From Oleispira sp036960605 (GTDB lineage Bacteria; Pseudomonadota; Gammaproteobacteria; Pseudomonadales; Oceanobacteraceae): a stretch of DNA of 64,000 nucleotides. Where the stretch lies: the NCBI GenBank assembly GCA_036960605.1, contig JBALXI010000023.1:1-64000 (forward strand), read 5' to 3'. Under the pieces are notes generated by a model. It saw nothing but the letters and a program-made list of their open reading frames with translations, was not told the DNA's origin and searched no databases. Shown piece after piece: positions 17,555-25,995 of this stretch. The position numbers were made by a program, and so were the translations under genes. How positions within the stretch are numbered: the stretch's first letter is position 1; the number at the start of each line of letters is the position of its first letter.

Positions 17555-19753
17555 ATGAAGAAATTATTACTGTTGGGTTTAATTGCGGGTTTAGTGCTCG
17601 GCTTTTATCTGGTGGGCGAGCAATGGTTATTGCCTGAAACCTACCAAGCACTTTACCAACAAGACCCGATACAAACAGCAGGGTTGTTCTTCACTGTGTA
17701 TGTCTTGGTCGCGGCGTTATCCATACCTGGAGCGGCGCTAATGACATTAATCGCGGGCGCCATATTTGGTTTGAGCCAAGGTCTACTTATCGCGTCCTTT
17801 GCCAGTTCTATTGGCGCCACACTCGCCTTTTTAATGTCTCGATTATTGTTAAAAGATTGGGTGCAGAATAAATTCGCGGCGCATTTGAAAACTATTAATG
17901 ACGGCATTGAAAAAGATGGCCCTTTCTTTTTATTCACCTTGCGTCTAATCCCTGTGGTGCCTTTCTTCGCGATCAATTTGCTGATGGGTTTAATGCCCAT
18001 ATCAACATGGCGCTTTTATTGGGTCAGTCAGCTGGGTATGTTGGCTGGCACGGCGGTTTATGTAAATGCCGGTGCTGAGTTTGCAGCTCTGCTTGCTCAA
18101 GGTTCGGCCCAAGGGAGTGGACAGGACAGCGGGTTTTCGTTGGCGGGTATCATGACACCTGGTTTGTTGGGCGCCTTAGTTCTATTGGCTGTGTTTCCTT
18201 GGTTAGCGCGAGGGTTGATGAATGGCATGCAAGCACGCAGAGCTTTATTAAAACGCGCAAACGGACGAGCAAAGCCTAAAAAGTTTGATGATAACTTGAT
18301 CGTCATTGGTGGCGGTGCTGCTGGGTTGGTGAGTTCAATCATCGGATCGGCGGTGAAAGCAAAAGTAACCTTAATTGAAAAGCACAAGATGGGCGGAGAT
18401 TGTCTTAATACGGGCTGCGTGCCCAGCAAGGCATTGATTCATGCGGCGAAGGTTGCTCATGACGCGACACAAGGTTTCAAGTCCGGGCTATTAGTAGGGC
18501 CTGACTCAGCTAATGACATTAAGCCGAGTATTAATTTTGAACAAGTGATGAAACATGTGCACGGCTCTATTAAAGCCATAGAACCGCATGACTCGATTGA
18601 GCGCTACGAAGGTTTTGGTGTGTCGTGTGCAACCGGGCAAGCAACCATAATATCGCCTTGGGAAGTTGAGATTGAGCATGTCTCTGAGTCAGGATTGGTG
18701 ACACGGGAGATCCGTAGCGCTGCGAACATTATTATCGCCACCGGCGGACGCCCTCGGATTCCGACAATCGAGGGCCTAGATCAGGTGAATTATTTCACCT
18801 CAGATACTCTTTGGCAGATCACTGAATTGCCAAAGCGATTATTGATTTTAGGTGCTGGGCCAATCGGTTGTGAATTGGGGCAAGCATTTGCGCGCTTAGG
18901 TTCACAAGTGAGCATGGTCGATAAGGGACAATTCCTAATGCCGAGAGAAGACGAAGATGTTTCTCAACTGGTAGCCGATGCCATGGTGGCAGAAGGGGTT
19001 AATCATATTCCTGGTCGTTCAATTACTAAGCTCGAATCTTATAGCGATCATCATTTAGCGATCTTGGATAACGGTGATGAGATCAAATTCGATTCGTTGC
19101 TATTAGCCATCGGTCGAGAAGGTAATACTGAAAATCTAGGCTTGGAAAACGTAGGTCTAGCGACGGATGCTAATGGCTTTGTAGCGGTTGATGAATATCT
19201 ACAAACAGAATGCCCAACGGTATATGCCTGCGGTGACGTGATTGGTGGTTACCAGTTTACTCACGTCTCTGCGCATGAAGCTTGGTTTGCGGCCGTGAAT
19301 AGTTTGTTCGGCAGATTCAAACGCTTCAAGGCTGATTATCGAGTGATTCCTTGGGCGACCTTTACCAGCCCTGAAGTGGCTCGTGTTGGTATTAGTGAAA
19401 AAGAAGCCAAAATTCAGAATATTCCCTATGAAAGTACTCAATACGGGTTAGATGATTTAGACCGAGCCATTACTGATGACGCGGCTTCGGGGTTCGTCCG
19501 TGTGCTTACTGTGCCGGGTAAAGATAAAATTTTAGGCGCAACGATTGTAGGCCCTAGAGCGGATGATCTTATTGCTACTTTTGTCATTGGTATGAAACAT
19601 GGCTTGGGTCTTAACAAGGTATTGGGTACTATCCATGCATACCCAACTTATATGGAAGCTAATAAATTCGTTGCTGGGCAGTGGAAACGCAAGCAAGTTT
19701 CAGAACGATTATTGGCGTGGTTAGGTAAGTTTCATCATAGAAAAATTAAATAA
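17555..19753 (+). CDS. TVP38/DedA-type membrane domain fused to FAD disulfide oxidoreductase
   Basis: This 732-residue fusion has two parts. Residues 1-230 are a TVP38/TMEM64 (SNARE-associated, DedA-like) membrane domain with about six hydrophobic segments and the family FPxP-like core around RLIPVVPFFAINLLMG. Residues about 247-715 are a class-I flavin disulfide oxidoreductase: FAD motif VIGGGAAGLVS, redox pair CLNTGC (Cys283, Cys288), NAD motif ILGAGPIGCELGQAFARLG, second FAD motif YACGDVIGG, and a dimerisation domain ending HAYPTYME. The soluble part resembles mercuric reductase/dihydrolipoamide dehydrogenase but lacks an N-terminal heavy-metal domain and a C-terminal Cys pair, so the substrate is unknown. 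Such fusions occur in other proteobacteria. An AAGGACG site precedes the ATG. Confidence 0.88.
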   Translation: MKKLLLLGLIAGLVLGFYLVGEQWLLPETYQALYQQDPIQTAGLFFTVYVLVAALSIPGAALMTLIAGAIFGLSQGLLIASFASSIGATLAFLMSRLLLKDWVQNKFAAHLKTINDGIEKDGPFFLFTLRLIPVVPFFAINLLMGLMPISTWRFYWVSQLGMLAGTAVYVNAGAEFAALLAQGSAQGSGQDSGFSLAGIMTPGLLGALVLLAVFPWLARGLMNGMQARRALLKRANGRAKPKKFDDNLIVIGGGAAGLVSSIIGSAVKAKVTLIEKHKMGGDCLNTGCVPSKALIHAAKVAHDATQGFKSGLLVGPDSANDIKPSINFEQVMKHVHGSIKAIEPHDSIERYEGFGVSCATGQATIISPWEVEIEHVSESGLVTREIRSAANIIIATGGRPRIPTIEGLDQVNYFTSDTLWQITELPKRLLILGAGPIGCELGQAFARLGSQVSMVDKGQFLMPREDEDVSQLVADAMVAEGVNHIPGRSITKLESYSDHHLAILDNGDEIKFDSLLLAIGREGNTENLGLENVGLATDANGFVAVDEYLQTECPTVYACGDVIGGYQFTHVSAHEAWFAAVNSLFGRFKRFKADYRVIPWATFTSPEVARVGISEKEAKIQNIPYESTQYGLDDLDRAITDDAASGFVRVLTVPGKDKILGATIVGPRADDLIATFVIGMKHGLGLNKVLGTIHAYPTYMEANKFVAGQWKRKQVSERLLAWLGKFHHRKIK

Positions 19754-19924
19754 CAATAAAGCGTTTAAATAAGAAGTGAGCGGCTTAAAAAATGAAGTTC
19801 AGACCGATTTAGCCCCAGAAAATGCCTCTATTGTTATTGAGCTTCTGGAGTCGTATCGGCGATGAATTGAGTTTGATCTTTGTTTTTTAAGAGCATGCTT
19901 CATCATATTAAGTCAGGAGTTTGT

Positions 19925-20434
19925 ATGAGCACTGAAAGCAATTTAGTCGACAAAGAAAAGGCAGTAGATACTAAAGGTTTCAATCCGAGTGAGTACAACA
20001 TTGCCATTAATTTTCTTGAACAGATCCCTTTCAATAAAGTCTTAGGTTTACGGCCAACGAAACTTAGCCAAGACTATTGTGAATTTAAAATGAACATGAA
20101 AGACGAGCTGATCGGTAACTTTCTGCAAGGAATTCTGCATGGTGGCGCTATTTCTACCGCATTAGATGTAACGGGTGGTGCGATGGCGATGGTTGCCGCT
20201 TGGCAAAGGTTGAAAGATCGGGACGTGCCAGCGTCAGAACGACCAAAGACTCTGGCTAAATTAGGTACGATCGATATGCGGGTGGATTTTCTTCAGCCTG
20301 GTAAGGGAAAAGAGTTCACTATCGGCGCGACGTTACTGCGTATTGGTAACAAAGTAGCGGTAACACGGATGGAGTTTAAGAATGAAAAAGACGATCTAAT
20401 CGCCGTTGGTACAGGCACATACCTGTGCGGATAG
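19925..20434 (+). CDS. YigI-like hotdog-fold thioesterase
   Basis: This 169-residue protein is of the PaaI/YigI thioesterase type, which hydrolyses acyl-CoA or related thioesters. The motif GILHGGAISTALDVTGG contains the HGG-type hotdog active-site helix, and MRVDFLQPG is the usual strand after it. The ATG at 19925 has AGGAG 5 nt upstream. The open frame extends to 19880, but that start has no ribosome site. Substrate cannot be told from sequence. It stands alone, with 171 bp before it and 265 bp after. Confidence 0.82.
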   Translation: MSTESNLVDKEKAVDTKGFNPSEYNIAINFLEQIPFNKVLGLRPTKLSQDYCEFKMNMKDELIGNFLQGILHGGAISTALDVTGGAMAMVAAWQRLKDRDVPASERPKTLAKLGTIDMRVDFLQPGKGKEFTIGATLLRIGNKVAVTRMEFKNEKDDLIAVGTGTYLCG

Positions 20435-20525
20435 TCAGCTTTTATGCCCTGTACTATTCATATTGTTGAATAGTCAGTAAATCTTGTAAATACATTGGGG
20501 CAGACTATCTTTTGCTTGAATTCTG

Positions 20526-20553
20526 TTGACAATAGCTGAGGTCAGCTTACAAT
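20526..20553 (+). promoter_or_regulatory. Promoter of cold-shock gene with long 5' leader
   Basis: A perfect -35 TTGACA (20526-20531) and -10 TACAAT (20548-20553), 16 nt apart, lie about 147 bp before the cold-shock ATG. The transcript would carry a leader of about 140 nt, as is typical of cspA-type genes where leader folding controls translation at low temperature. I see no clear E. coli-type cold-box sequence. Confidence 0.75.
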
Positions 20554-20699
20554 ACAGTCGTCTGAAAGTTAGTCTTAGTTTTATGTACACCGTTTCGATA
20601 TCCTGTATTTCGTCCTGTTTTCATAGATTATTGGCAGTGCTTCCAGCCATAATGGCTCATTAGAGCCGCAATTTTTTTCTGAATTTACAGGATATTATT

Positions 20700-20906
20700 A
20701 TGTCTACTACAACTGGTACAGTTAAGTGGTTCAACGAATCTAAAGGCTTCGGTTTCATCGAGCAAGAAAACGGCCCTGACGTTTTCGCTCATTTCCGCGC
20801 TATTCAAGGTACGGGTTTCAAAACTCTTGCTGAAGGCCAAAAAGTTGAGTTCACTGTAACTCAAGGTCAAAAAGGACCACAAGCTGAAAACATCGTACCT
20901 CTATAG
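20700..20906 (+). CDS. CspA-family cold-shock protein
   Basis: This is a 68-residue single cold-shock domain that binds single-stranded nucleic acids and acts as an RNA chaperone. Both RNP motifs are present: KGFGFIEQ and VFAHFRAI (the usual form is VFVHF). AGGA lies about 9 nt before the ATG. A strong promoter and long leader precede it and a terminator follows, so it is monocistronic. Whether it is cold-induced or constitutive cannot be read from the protein. Confidence 0.95.
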   Translation: MSTTTGTVKWFNESKGFGFIEQENGPDVFAHFRAIQGTGFKTLAEGQKVEFTVTQGQKGPQAENIVPL

Positions 20907-20980
20907 GTTGATGGCATGAACTAAGAGCACTTCGCTTCTTAATGTTGCTGAGTACTTAGAGATTGCAAATCAGATTGTAA

Positions 20981-21014
20981 AAAAGGCTAAACCGAAAGGT
21001 TTGGCCTTTTTTTA
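20981..21014 (+). terminator. Intrinsic terminator of cold-shock gene
   Basis: AGGCTAAACC (20984-20993) pairs with GGTTTGGCCT (20998-21007), with one G-U pair, around a GAAA loop. A T-tract follows and an A-tract precedes it. Confidence 0.92.
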
Positions 21015-21090
21015 TGCCTGTCGTTTAGTGAAATGTTCGGTGATCTATCTGGATGGAAAACTCTAGTTAGGAGAATCTAGAATAGCAGGC

Positions 21091-21120
21091 AAAAAAATCC
21101 CCAGCATGGGCTAGGGATTT
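21091..21120 (-). terminator. Terminator of DEAD-box helicase gene
   Basis: On the minus strand an 11-bp stem (21110-21120 with 21095-21105, one G-U pair) encloses a four-base loop. A run of Ts follows (21091-21097 read as As on the + strand). It lies about 50 bp past the helicase stop. Confidence 0.85.
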
Positions 21121-21171
21121 AATTGATGTCACTCTCTCTCGCTATTTATAACGAGAGATTCGTCATCGTAT

Positions 21172-22563
21172 TTAGCTAGGCTTGTGACGCTGGCCATTAC
21201 TATTCGACCAAGGGCTATCAGAACCAGCGCTGGTGTTTTTAGCAGCAGGCTTAGGCGCGCGACGCGATGAGTTATTACCCGCAGCATTACCTGAATTGTT
21301 ACCACCTTGCTTATGCTGCTTAGTGCTGTTTGCCGCATGTTGACCGTCGTGATGCTCACTTTGAGACTGAGGTCTTCTTGCTTTGCTCGGCTTGGTATTG
21401 CGAGAATTCAATTTTGATTCAGGTAAACGACTTACTGGTTCAAATCCTGGTAATACTTCACGTTCTAGCAATTCACCAATAACGCGTTCAATAGCGAACA
21501 GCTCTTTGGTTTCATCAGAACATACTAATGATACAGCATGACCTTCAGCTCCGGCACGACCTGTACGACCGATACGGTGAACATAATCCTCAGGAACATT
21601 CGGTAAATCAAAGTTCACAACTTGAGGAAGCTGTTGAATATCAATACCACGCGCTGCAATATCAGTCGCTACTAGAATACGAACTTCACCGGCTTTAAAA
21701 TCGGCTAATGCACGAGTACGAGCGCCTTGGCTTTTATTACCATGAATCGCAGCAGCCGTAATACCACGACCTTCTAGAAACTTGGTTAATTTATTCGCAC
21801 CGTGTTTAGTACGGCTAAAGACAAGCGCTTGCTTCCAGTTGCCATCTTCAATTAACTTAGCAAGAGCCGCTGGCTTCTGCTTTTTATCAACTGGATATAT
21901 CCACTGCTTAACCAACTTCGTTGTAACGTTAGGCGGTGCAACAGAAATCTCAACCGGGTTATTCACTAGGCCTTTAGCTAATGCACGAATGTCATTAGAG
22001 AAGGTGGCTGAGAATAATAAGTTCTGACGATTTTTCGGCAGGACTTTAATGATTTTTTTAATGTCGTGGATAAAGCCCATGTCCAACATACGGTCGGCTT
22101 CATCGAGAACCAAAAATTCTAGCTGTGCAAACTTGATTGCACCTTGGTTCATTAAATCTAATAAGCGGCCAGGAGTAGCAACTAATACATCAGCCCCTTT
22201 ACGCATACGCATCATCTGTGGATTAGCTTTTACGCCACCAAAAATCACGCAAGACGTTAGATGTGTATTTTTTGAATACTTATCAACGTTGTCTGCAACC
22301 TGAGCTGCTAGTTCACGAGTCGGTGTTAAAACCAATGCACGAACTTGATTGTTTTGTACCCGCGGGCCTTTAGCCAGCATCTCTAAAATGGGTAATGTGA
22401 AACCTGCAGTTTTGCCTGTACCCGTTTGCGCGGCTGCCATAATGTCTTTGCCTTCAAGCACTGCAGGGATAGCTGCGGCCTGAATTGGTGACGGTATTGT
22501 ATAGCCTTGCTCGGCTACAGCTTCAAGAAGGGCAGCGGAAAGGCCCAAAGAGGCAAAACTCAT
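21172..22563 (-). CDS. DEAD-box ATP-dependent RNA helicase (RhlE-like)
   Basis: This 463-residue RNA helicase of the RhlE/SrmB group acts in RNA remodelling, often ribosome assembly or mRNA decay. Motifs in order: Q motif (SPIQAAAIP), AQTGTGKT (I), PTRELA (Ia), DEAD (II), SAT (III), ARGIDI (V), HRIGRTGRAG (VI). After residue about 375 comes a basic, Asn/Ser/Gly/Lys-rich disordered tail that probably adds RNA affinity. The start gives MSFASLGLS, a usual N-terminus. The ribosome site is weak (GTGAG). The adjacent convergent cold-shock gene is compatible with a cold-growth role; that is inference. Confidence 0.93.
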   Translation of the reverse strand: MSFASLGLSAALLEAVAEQGYTIPSPIQAAAIPAVLEGKDIMAAAQTGTGKTAGFTLPILEMLAKGPRVQNNQVRALVLTPTRELAAQVADNVDKYSKNTHLTSCVIFGGVKANPQMMRMRKGADVLVATPGRLLDLMNQGAIKFAQLEFLVLDEADRMLDMGFIHDIKKIIKVLPKNRQNLLFSATFSNDIRALAKGLVNNPVEISVAPPNVTTKLVKQWIYPVDKKQKPAALAKLIEDGNWKQALVFSRTKHGANKLTKFLEGRGITAAAIHGNKSQGARTRALADFKAGEVRILVATDIAARGIDIQQLPQVVNFDLPNVPEDYVHRIGRTGRAGAEGHAVSLVCSDETKELFAIERVIGELLEREVLPGFEPVSRLPESKLNSRNTKPSKARRPQSQSEHHDGQHAANSTKQHKQGGNNSGNAAGNNSSRRAPKPAAKNTSAGSDSPWSNSNGQRHKPS

Positions 22564-22660
22564 AGATATCTCACATGTTTTAGCGGTGGTGCAGCTTACA
22601 GCATAGCGGGTTCTAGGGCCATGGCTTGTTTTGGGGGCGTGCTAGTCAGTAAATGATCGT

Positions 22661-22694
22661 ATGTCACCAAATTGTCATAAATCAGATCTAAGAT
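22661..22694 (+). promoter_or_regulatory. Pho box and -10 element upstream of alkaline phosphatase
   Basis: The 18-bp stretch 22661-22678 has two TGTCA half-sites (22662-22666, 22673-22677) with the 11-bp spacing of PhoB boxes. It matches the E. coli consensus at 14 of 18 positions by my count. TAAGAT (22689-22694) sits about 10 nt further on, where the -10 of PhoB-activated promoters lies. Confidence 0.75.
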
Positions 22695-22787
22695 GCGCGT
22701 TGTTAATACACCTATTTATAAATACAACAAAACGCCAAGTTAACTTTTTAAGTTACGAGAGCGACGTCAAAACAAAAGGGCATAACA

Positions 22788-24416
22788 ATGCGACCATTAA
22801 TAAAATTATCTTCAGCGGTACTAACGGCTAGCTTGTTGACTGCTTGTGGCGGTGACAGCTCTAGCTCGAATTCTGATAAAGCCGCCGCTTCTGGTCAGAT
22901 TAAAAACGTCATCATGATGATTGGCGATGGCATGGGTCCACAGCAAGTCGGTTTGTTGCAAGACTTTGCGACTCATTCTAAAACAGATATCTATAAAAAT
23001 CGTGAAACGGCATTAGAGCTGTTTGCTAATTCTGGTCAGCTGGCTTTGTCTAGCACAACGCCTGTCGGCGGTTTGGTGGTTGATTCTGCTTGTTCAGCAA
23101 CTCAATTAGCGACCGGTAAGCCATCACTGAGTGAAGTGGTTGGTTTAGATATTGAAGGTAATAGTACGGATACTATTTTGGAAATGGCGAAAGCTGCGGG
23201 TAAATCTACCGGCTTAATTTCTGATACGCGTATTACTCATGCCACCCCGGCCGCATTTGCTGCCCACCAAGCGCATCGTTCTATGGAGAACGAAATCGCT
23301 GTGGATATGTTGGAGAATAACGTCGATGTATTATTAGGCGGTGGTTTGCGATATTGGATTCCTGAAGGATCGACGTCTGCTAATGCAGACTTGGTAACGC
23401 TCATCAATGAGCCAAGCGTTAAAATCAAATCTAAGCGTAAGGATGATCGTAATCTATTAACCGAAGCGCAAACAGCAGGTTATTCGTTAGCATTTAACGC
23501 TGATCAGTTGGATGCAGTAGAAGGCCAAAAAGTTTTAGGCTTGTTCAGCTACAGCGCGATGCTCGATGGTATTTCTTATAGCACGTGTAAAAAAGCCGGT
23601 GATTGTGTGCAGCCTAGCCTAGCCGAGATGACGACAAAGGCATTGGATATTTTGTCTAAAGACGAAGACGGCTTCTTCTTAATGGTTGAAGGTGGCCAGA
23701 TTGATTGGGCGGCTCATAATAACGATGCGGGTGACATGCTGCACCAGTTATTAAAGTTTGATGAATCGATTCAAGCGGTTTATGACTGGGTGAAAGATCG
23801 TGATGACACATTAGTTGTGATTACGGCGGATCATGAAACCGGCGGTTTTAGTTTCTCTTATAGCCGTAAGGATATTCCTGAAGCAGATTCTTCTATTGTC
23901 GGTGATGCCTTCGTTGAATCAAATCGTGAATACAAGCCAAACTTCAATTTTGCTAACCCTGATTTACTGGATAAATTGTACGCTCAGAAAAAAGATTTTT
24001 ATAATATCTGGTATGAAGCGGGCGGTGATTTAGGCGATGTAGAACCTACTGCAGTTGATTTATTGGCCGCCATTAATAGCAATACAGAATTTCCTCTGAC
24101 TCAAGCCGATGCCGATCGTATTTTGGAACATGAAACCAATGAACACCAAGTTGATGATCATAAATACTTAGATGTTGCTACGTTCCCTAAGGTTGATGAT
24201 TTTGAAGAGTTCTATGTGTATGGCGAAGAGGTTCACTTAGATCTTATGGGCCGCGCTCTTGCTAAGCACCAAAACACCGTATGGTCTACCGGTACTCATA
24301 CCCATACTCCGGTTCAAGTAATTGCTTGGGGACCTAAAGATGCCCAAGAGCGTTTCAAAGGTTTGATGAATCATGTTGAAGTCGGCGCACAGTTAATTGA
24401 AGCGATGAAAAACTAA
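22788..24416 (+). CDS. phoA: Alkaline phosphatase, lipoprotein form
   Basis: This 542-residue PhoA-family phosphomonoesterase releases phosphate outside the cytoplasm. The signal peptide ends in a lipobox (LLTAC, Cys20), so the enzyme is probably membrane-anchored rather than free in the periplasm. Metal and catalytic motifs are MIGDGMGPQQ, DSACSATQLATG (nucleophile Ser100), EGGQIDWAAHNND, TADHETGG and THTHTPV near the C-terminus. A Pho box lies upstream, so PhoB control under phosphate limitation is likely. The next gene, convergent, codes for a secreted EEP-family protein. The symbol is given by family only. Confidence 0.92.
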   Translation: MRPLIKLSSAVLTASLLTACGGDSSSSNSDKAAASGQIKNVIMMIGDGMGPQQVGLLQDFATHSKTDIYKNRETALELFANSGQLALSSTTPVGGLVVDSACSATQLATGKPSLSEVVGLDIEGNSTDTILEMAKAAGKSTGLISDTRITHATPAAFAAHQAHRSMENEIAVDMLENNVDVLLGGGLRYWIPEGSTSANADLVTLINEPSVKIKSKRKDDRNLLTEAQTAGYSLAFNADQLDAVEGQKVLGLFSYSAMLDGISYSTCKKAGDCVQPSLAEMTTKALDILSKDEDGFFLMVEGGQIDWAAHNNDAGDMLHQLLKFDESIQAVYDWVKDRDDTLVVITADHETGGFSFSYSRKDIPEADSSIVGDAFVESNREYKPNFNFANPDLLDKLYAQKKDFYNIWYEAGGDLGDVEPTAVDLLAAINSNTEFPLTQADADRILEHETNEHQVDDHKYLDVATFPKVDDFEEFYVYGEEVHLDLMGRALAKHQNTVWSTGTHTHTPVQVIAWGPKDAQERFKGLMNHVEVGAQLIEAMKN

Positions 24417-24452
24417 CAGTCACTGTTGAGTTAACGAAGCGTTGAGAAATAA

Positions 24453-24498
24453 AAAAGGCGACAGCACTCTGACACAGAGGGCTAGTCGCCTTTTCTTT
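24453..24498. terminator. Terminator shared by phoA and the convergent EEP gene
   Basis: AAAAGGCGAC (24453-24462) pairs with GTCGCCTTTT (24485-24494). Inside it, CTCT pairs with AGAG. A-rich and T-rich flanks allow action in both directions between the convergent genes. Confidence 0.85.
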
Positions 24499-24562
24499 TA
24501 CTTCTTAAGTGCTGTCTTTATTAGGCGCTAGCGTTGAATGCTAGGCAAATTAAACACAAAAG

Positions 24563-25732
24563 TTATTCAGCTTTAAAAGTATATTCACTGACAATCGGGT
24601 AATGGTCCGATGGGAAAACTTCTTCACTATTCGAATAACCCTGATACTTGTTCTTATCGATAGCCGACTTAACTCTACGGAAGTCTGTCCCAGAAGCGTC
24701 TTTACCACCGCTGTAAGTCCAATCAACGGGATAAACAGGCTTACCAAACTTGCCTTCGATTGTACCAAAACCATGATAGCTTTCTGACTCATCAGGCAAG
24801 GTTCCTAGGGCCCACCAACGGGCATTCAAACGGAAATAATCATCGTTGATTGCTTGGCCATTTTTTAAAGCAGACAGCGTAATAGACATTGGCAAGTTTA
24901 AGTAATTAGCGCCAAAGTTACCCATCAGAACAACCGGTTGTAGTTGACCGTCAACCATCGCTTTTTCAAACATAAAGTTGCGTAATTGGTCGATAGCAAA
25001 TGTGCGTGCAGCCGTCACCACTAATGCATGGCCAAGGTCTTCAGGACGCTTGTTTTCATACATCTGAGTATTGAATAACCACAGTTCGCGATTTGTTCCT
25101 TTGTCGCGTACTTTTGCATAGGTAAACATGCGGTTTTCAAACTCACCAAAATCAATGGCAACGGACTTCAGAACAGGAACAATTTTAGTGCCGATGTTAA
25201 TGGCGATCTCTGCAATCCCTTTTTCTACCGCAGCAGCCAGTGCATTATCTTTTAAGCCTTTGAAGCTGTACCAGCGATTACCTTTTTCTAATACTTCAAA
25301 GCGGGCCTTATTGTAATAAATAGCATTAAATTTACCGATGGTTAGACCATCATCTCCTTGGCCAATACGAGAATAATCATCACCCAATTTGGTTTCAGTA
25401 TTATTCCAAAGCTCGATGATTGAAACGCCAATCTTACCGCCAACATGGTGGTAGCCAGTATCAAGGGATTGCAGCTGTGAGTGATAACCTTCTTGGGTTC
25501 CCACAAAATCTGGTTTATTGGTTTCGATGCTGCGAATCACAGAACCAAAGCGGTTTTTCCAAATCTCATTACCCGTATCTGTCTCAGGTTCTTTATCACG
25601 AATATTAAAGGTCATGGCCTTATAGTCGTCGGAAATCGGAACGGGCGCTTCGCTCATGGCTTGTGCTTGCCATGATGAAAATATGGATGAGCTTGCCACT
25701 AATGTGGCGAGCAAGGTGCTATTGAATTTCAT
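24563..25732 (-). CDS. Secreted endonuclease/exonuclease/phosphatase-family protein
   Basis: This 389-residue exported protein has a Sec signal peptide (cleavage after QAQA, about residue 25). The EEP fold is shown by MTFNIRD, GTQEGY (metal-binding Glu) and the C-terminal SDHYPIVSEY, which holds the catalytic Asp-His pair. The usual GDFN motif reads GNFGANYLN, so one Asp is replaced by Asn and activity may be altered. Substrates of secreted members include DNA, phospholipids and sugar phosphates; which applies is unknown. AAGGAATT precedes the ATG. Its position beside the Pho-controlled phosphatase suggests a phosphorus-scavenging role, but no Pho box is visible before it. Confidence 0.75.
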   Translation of the reverse strand: MKFNSTLLATLVASSSIFSSWQAQAMSEAPVPISDDYKAMTFNIRDKEPETDTGNEIWKNRFGSVIRSIETNKPDFVGTQEGYHSQLQSLDTGYHHVGGKIGVSIIELWNNTETKLGDDYSRIGQGDDGLTIGKFNAIYYNKARFEVLEKGNRWYSFKGLKDNALAAAVEKGIAEIAINIGTKIVPVLKSVAIDFGEFENRMFTYAKVRDKGTNRELWLFNTQMYENKRPEDLGHALVVTAARTFAIDQLRNFMFEKAMVDGQLQPVVLMGNFGANYLNLPMSITLSALKNGQAINDDYFRLNARWWALGTLPDESESYHGFGTIEGKFGKPVYPVDWTYSGGKDASGTDFRRVKSAIDKNKYQGYSNSEEVFPSDHYPIVSEYTFKAE

Positions 25733-25796
25733 GCGAATTCCTTTGGGCTATGTGCCGACGGTGAGTCTGAGCAGTACACTGTTATTTTTATAGGTG

Positions 25797-25808
25797 GTAC
25801 ATATGTAC
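25797..25808. promoter_or_regulatory. 12-bp palindrome upstream of the EEP gene
   Basis: GTACATATGTAC is a perfect palindrome about 65 bp before the EEP start codon. It could be an operator half-pair, but the regulator is unknown and short palindromes of this kind also occur by chance. Confidence 0.3.
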
Positions 25809-25995
25809 AGGAATAGTCTAGAGCGGTTTTGATCAAAGGGATAGTTCAAGAAAGCGCCAAAGTTGGTAAAAAAACGCCGACTTATCGATGGCAGTCGATA
25901 ATATCGGCAAAGGGTCGATCAGCATCAGGATTTTTCATGAGAACGATAAGTGAGTCTGCTTACCGTTCTGCGTTTATTTAAAGACCTCGCTATAT

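Noticed and set aside
25733..25850. Pho box before the EEP gene
   Set aside because: No pair of TGTCA half-sites with 11-bp spacing on either strand; only a GTACATATGTAC palindrome is present.
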